This document shows positions 6,523-9,422 of a DNA stretch of 9,422 nt, one piece after another. The DNA is from DASYAN01 sp036501345 (GTDB lineage: Bacteria; Chloroflexota; Ktedonobacteria; Ktedonobacterales; Ktedonobacteraceae): assembly GCA_036501345.1 (NCBI GenBank), contig DASYAN010000547.1:1-9422 (forward strand). The letters run 5' to 3'. A program made the translations under genes and the position numbers. Every line of letters starts with the position of its first letter. The first letter of the stretch is position 1. A model generated the notes under the pieces. That model did no database searches. It was not told the origin of the DNA and saw only the letters and a program-made list of their open reading frames with translations.

Positions 6523-8045
6523 ATGCATCCCCATCATTGTATCCCAGTAGCACAACGGGTTGATCTCGCGAGCCGAATGATTGTGCATCAGGGAAAGTAT
6601 GGACATGTAAGCTAGTTGAGTAGAGAGAGTAATATTTCGCGCCAATCGCTCTACACGTTGAAATTGAGAGGGCAGGAGGCGATGGAAAGGGTATTCAGAC
6701 CAAAGCAGGAAGCTACAGAATGGATGACGCAAATAGAACGAGCAGTCCTGATTCTGTTCACGGATGGCCATGCAAGTCGTGAGGGGATCCAGATTTGTCT
6801 GAAGGAACTTCTGGAAATCCACGTGAGTACAGGCAAGATCTCGTCCATTCTTCATGAAGCGGGCAAACGAGCTCAAGAGTGGCTGGATCAGCATGTTTCT
6901 AAAGATAGAAGAAATATCGCCATTGATGAACGATATAGCAATCAAAGAGCAGAAGTCTATTTGAATATCGTGGACGCACAGACATCCTTCGTCTATGCCA
7001 GCAGTCCTCCAGTGGCCGTAGATGGGGAGAGTTGGAGCATTCTGTTGTTGCAGATGAGAGATCACGGGTTGCGGTGGCGTGTGGTCGTTTCCGATGGAGG
7101 GAAAGCGATCGGACGTGCAGTGCGCGAAGCCATCCCAGATGTTATTCATCAGCGGGATGTTTGGCATGTTCTACATGAGTGTCAAAAAGTGCAAGAAAGA
7201 ATTGATAGGGCAGTGAAGGCGTTGCATCAACGCACTCCAGCGGTAGAACGCAATGCCAAGCGTGTGGAGGCGAAAAACCGCTGGGTCGCAATCCTCAGAC
7301 AGATGTGCGAGCCCATATCTCGGACGTGCAGCACATGGAGTATGTAGCAACAAGCTTGCACTATCTTTGTACTGAACTCCAACGGTTGCTCGAGATCGTC
7401 GTGCTCACAGATCATGGCATTCTTACCAGTCAAGAAAGGTCTGAAGAAATTCATACCCTCTTAGAATTATTCGCTGAACTATATGAAGTCACTCCATTAC
7501 CCCTCAACAAGCATGTGAAGAAGCTGCTCCGTCATGTGCACTTCGCGCTTCCAGGTCTTTTGGCCTTTTGCCCGGATTTGGATGCTGTTCAGCAGGAGAC
7601 CATCGCGCAGCTTGGGGAGACGGCTTGCCATCTGATTGGCTGGGCATGGCTCCACCGAGCGATCTTAGGGTCACAGACCGAGAAACTGGCCGCTGATTTT
7701 GCCCCCGATTGGCAACCTGTGGTAGCAAAGCTGTTTGGAGCTTGGGATCAAGCTGTTCGATCCAGCAGTGCGGTGGAGAACTGGCACGGTGTCCTGCGCC
7801 CTTTCATTGCTGTCCATCGCAGCCTCTCAGCTGATATGCTCGCCATCTTGGCTGTCTGGCACAACCATCGGCTCGCTTCACGTGGTTTGCACAAAGGACT
7901 CAGCCCTCTCATACGTAGCGGCTTGGCTCAAGAGTCTACCGACTGGCTGGTCGCTTTGGGCTATTCATCTGCTTCTTCCTCTTGCGAGCAACAACCATGC
8001 TCGATACTCTCTTGTGAACCTGAGATGGAGAACATTGCCGCCTAA
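6523..8045 (+). pseudogene. D-D-E transposase with amber codon and frameshift
   Basis: ATG 6523 follows AAGGAGG at 6511-6517. The frame reads VDLASRMIVHQGKYGHVS, hits TAG at 6613-6615, then continues in frame LSRESNISRQSLYTLKLRG. The two sides make one helix-turn-helix, so the TAG most likely replaced CAG (Gln). The frame then runs to 7345-7347; sequence similarity jumps to the -1 frame near 7295-7310 and continues to TAA 8043-8045, giving about 507 residues in all. Candidate catalytic residues are Asp in NIAIDERYSNQ (about 6925), Asp in VVVSDGGKAIG (about 7093) and Glu in SSSAVENWHGVLRPF (about 7776). The closing AVWHNHRLASRG.HKG resembles RNase H-fold transposases, but I cannot name the IS family. 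Both lesions make it non-functional. Confidence 0.7.
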
Positions 8046-8079
8046 ATTTAGATTTAGGGTATATTATCTCTATTACTGT

Positions 8080-8095
8080 TTTGCCAATTTTTCAC
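8080..8095 (-). repeat. Right terminal inverted repeat of the third IS
   Basis: Partner of 6452-6469; on the + strand it reads tttgccaatttttcac, 35 nt past the transposase stop. Thirteen of 18 positions agree when aligned at the inner end, without gaps. Confidence 0.45.
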
Positions 8096-8163
8096 GTTTC
8101 ATCTGGAAAGGCTTCTACTCCTATTCCTTTTTCTCGAAAATAACTCCACGTCTAAATTATTAA

Positions 8164-8430
8164 TTCGATTTAACGCATGCCGTTATTACAACTAATGCTG
8201 CGAAGGCCTTGCGCATTGAGGATCGCTACGGGATCGAAGAAGGCAAACCTGCCGATTTTCTCATCCTCGATGCTCCCTCAGCTTTTGAAGCCTTGCGACG
8301 GCTCCCGGCACGACTCCATGTCTTCAAAGGAGGACGTGAGATCGCTCGAACCATACCTGGTAGGAGTATTGTGCACCGCGCAAATACTGAGGATGAGCAG
8401 AAAGTCACGTTTTGTCCCTCTCCATCCTGA
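8164..8430 (+). pseudogene. Cytosine-deaminase-like amidohydrolase, C-terminal stub
   Basis: The frame open from 8164 (stop TAA at 8161-8163) to TGA 8428-8430 encodes ITTNAAKALRIEDRYGIEEG, KPADFLILDAPSAFEALRRL, then PARLHVFKGGREIARTIPG. This is the C-terminal end of CodA-type amidohydrolases: a last helix, the GI..G.PADFLILDA strand of the small beta-sandwich and the final V.GG..IA strand. About 80 residues of a ~410-residue enzyme remain; the metal-binding barrel is missing. There is no start codon or ribosome site. The homology begins near 8182, close to the right side of the third IS, so an insertion-linked deletion probably removed the front. Confidence 0.65.
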
Positions 8431-8537
8431 TAAAGGATTTACCATCCGATTTTGTCTTGTGTTGTTCACTGGTGTTTTTGGGGGTCATTCTCGTGCTCAT
8501 TTGAAGATGCCGTTGTTCACTGAGTTACACCAGAGAT

Positions 8538-8566
8538 GTTGACAGCATTTTGAGAGTGCTGTCAAC
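8538..8566. repeat. Perfect hairpin downstream of the deaminase stub
   Basis: gttgacagca (8538-8547) pairs with tgctgtcaac (8557-8566) over a 9-nt loop. The next bases, aatgctgccatgacagca, can form a second small stem with the same tgctg/cagca ends. There is no T-tract on either strand directly after it. It may be a weak terminator or a relic of a mobile-element end. Confidence 0.4.
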
Positions 8567-8593
8567 AATGCTGCCATGACAGCAAAGGAAAAG

Positions 8594-8636
8594 GCATCTG
8601 GTAGGCTGCTCTGCTTGCTAAATCCAGATGCTTTTT
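8594..8636. terminator. Intrinsic terminator, possibly bidirectional
   Basis: gcatctgg (8594-8601) pairs with ccagatgc (8624-8631), followed by TTTTT at 8632-8636 on the + strand. On the minus strand the same stem is followed by cttttccttt. The loop is long (22 nt). On the minus strand it would lie just past the 3' end of the tRNA-like fragment. Confidence 0.5.
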
Positions 8637-8639
8637 AAA

Positions 8640-8663
8640 TGGGTGAGAGGATTTGAACCTCAG
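8640..8663 (-). other. tRNA 3'-end fragment (T-arm), possible attachment site
   Basis: Read on the minus strand this gives GAGGTTCAAATCCTC, a T-stem of 4 bp around the standard TTCAAAT loop (the GGTTCAAATCC box), followed by TCACCCA as an acceptor-like strand. The rest of a tRNA is absent: about 70 nt upstream there is no matching TGGGTG acceptor strand, and no anticodon arm folds. Integrases commonly leave such 3' tRNA ends as att sites. No integrase gene is visible here, and no CCA is encoded. Confidence 0.4.
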
Positions 8664-8980
8664 TAACAATAGCTTTCGAGGTAGCTTGGTATCTGCATTG
8701 ATGGTCATCTTGGGCACAGAAAAGGGCTCATTTTGTCCATCAATGTTAAACTGAGTTAGTCGGTTTTGCTCCCAATTTTGCTCTCATTTTTGGCTGAGTT
8801 TTATTACAGGGCGAGTAATGAGACGATTACGGTATACTTTCTGTGAGCTGTTGCATAGCTTTACTGCTCAAATGGAGCACGTTTATATTGCAGGATTTTT
8901 CGCTGTTCTCTATTATAGTACAGACTGTCTTGCCAAGCAGCTTTATAGGTCTGTAGCAAACGGTGAGCTTTTAGCATTCA
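8664..8980. other. Gene-free stretch with long inverted repeat
   Basis: No convincing gene. cattgatgg (8696-8704) and ccatcaatg (8737-8745) form a perfect 9-bp inverted repeat with a 32-nt loop. An open frame of 70 codons from 8818 on the + strand overlaps the end of the opposing toxin gene and has no family features. The base composition looks AT-richer than on the left side of the window. Confidence 0.35.
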
Positions 8981-9422
8981 TTATCTATCAAAAAGAGTAT
9001 CTCCTATTCCAACATATCTTCCCAGAATAATATACTTTGGAAGAAATTTTAATGTATTTTGATCTATTGGAGTCAATTGTGATTTATCAAGCATTAGGCA
9101 TTTCTCAATTTCAATGGAGCTATTGCGAGGCAAAAGAACTTCACTTTCACCATCAATAAGAGGCGATATGCCGCCTAGAAGTAAACCAGGTGATCCTTTG
9201 GGTACCTTTATAAAGAATAGCGATGTTGCTGGATTAACACCGTATACCTTTTTATAAATGTGAGAAAGGTTAAGAGAAGTGGAAACAAATCCCTTATCTT
9301 TCCAGAAGCTACCGTTCTCCAGTTGAAAGGTTTTGTTTCCCTGCGGCCCCTCTAAAAAGGGAGTTACTCTCTCCATGATCTCACCATTCGCACAATCCAG
9401 AAAGGGGAAAAAGCCATTCTTG
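8981..9422 (-). CDS. ADP-ribosyltransferase-like toxin, C-terminal part (runs off the right edge)
   Basis: The frame is open from the right edge of the window to TAA 8981-8983, giving about 146 residues. WKDKGFVSTSLNLSHIY carries the S-T-S motif (9275-9283), and LIDGESEVLLPRNSSIEI carries the E-x-E motif (9140-9148) ahead of a final strand. Spacing and order (S-T-S, then I.VPKG..GLLL.G, then E-x-E) fit arginine-type ADP-ribosyltransferases of the VIP2/C3-like exoenzyme class, which transfer ADP-ribose from NAD+ to target proteins. The conserved Arg strand should lie further upstream, outside or at the edge of the window. ATG 9376 is in frame but has coding-like sequence before it, so it is probably internal. 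A C-terminal toxin domain of a larger polymorphic or phage-linked protein is possible. No immunity gene is visible on the 3' side. Confidence 0.7.
   Translation of the reverse strand, partial: KNGFFPFLDCANGEIMERVTPFLEGPQGNKTFQLENGSFWKDKGFVSTSLNLSHIYKKVYGVNPATSLFFIKVPKGSPGLLLGGISPLIDGESEVLLPRNSSIEIEKCLMLDKSQLTPIDQNTLKFLPKYIILGRYVGIGDTLFDR

Larger units (their letters stand above)
6452..8097 (+). mobile_element. Insertion sequence with D-D-E transposase, family not assigned
   Basis: About 1.65 kb bounded by imperfect inverted repeats (6452-6469 and 8080-8095) around one broken transposase gene. It is separate from the IS256-type remnant to its left by about 90 bp. To its right, 8098-8163 is AT-rich with no gene, and the codA-like stub follows. 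The limits depend on the inverted repeats and may be off by several bases. Confidence 0.5.

Noticed and set aside
7270..7310. Programmed -1 frameshift in the third IS (gcg aaa aac at 7269-7277)
   Set aside because: The heptamer GAAAAAC is not a canonical slippery site, the zero-frame protein stays family-like past it to about 7295, and an upstream amber codon already shows decay.
8640..8720. Complete tRNA gene on the minus strand
   Set aside because: Only the T-arm folds; no matching acceptor 5' strand, D-arm or anticodon arm is found.
8818..9030. 70-codon open frame on the + strand
   Set aside because: It overlaps the end of the opposing ADP-ribosyltransferase frame, has no clear ribosome site and no recognisable feature.

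Overview
The window looks like a worn accessory region of a bacterial chromosome with moderate GC. Several protein families (the MocR regulator with its PNPOx partner, a degenerate GIY-YIG protein, a HAF-repeat exoprotein, many decayed transposases) suggest a spore-forming, Ktedonobacteria-like Chloroflexota or a Bacillota relative. That assignment is inference from the gene content, with no marker gene to confirm it.

Layout: (1) 1-290 holds CRISPR debris. Two 37-nt direct repeats with a 36-nt spacer form the leader-distal end of an array read on the + strand; the last copy is degenerate. A second repeat-like sequence lies in the opposite orientation at 76-108. No cas gene is present. (2) 291-521 has no gene, only an inverted repeat. 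(3) 522-3126 is intact: a small GIY-YIG-like protein converges, 3 bp apart, on a MocR/PdxR-type regulator. The regulator is divergent from a pyridoxamine-phosphate-oxidase-like flavin protein. Their shared 190-bp spacer carries a good sigma-70 promoter, three related 8-9 bp operator-like sites and a 5'-leader hairpin. (4) 3262-4278 (minus) encodes a secreted protein of six HAF-type repeats. (5) 4812-8097 is an insertion-sequence graveyard: the first ~34 codons of an IS630-type transposase, an IS256-type (mutator) transposase broken by three frameshifts, and a third element with recognisable inverted repeats and a D-D-E transposase killed by an amber codon and a frameshift. (6) 8164-8430 is the C-terminal ~88 codons of a cytosine-deaminase-like amidohydrolase with its front lost. 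(7) 8431-8980 holds hairpins, a terminator and what appears to be the 3' end (T-arm) of a tRNA gene. (8) 8981-9422 (minus) is the C-terminal part of an ADP-ribosyltransferase-like toxin that runs off the right edge.

How the genes work together: the only visible regulatory unit is the MocR regulator with its divergent flavin-protein target. In this family the regulator senses PLP or a related vitamer through its aminotransferase-like domain. The rest reads as a recombination hot spot: CRISPR tail, successive IS insertions, a gene stub, a tRNA fragment and a toxin gene that looks AT-richer by eye. No intact novel system is demonstrable. The best leads are the CRISPR array ends, the MocR operator arrangement, the unclassified transposase family and the ADP-ribosyltransferase beside a possible attachment site.
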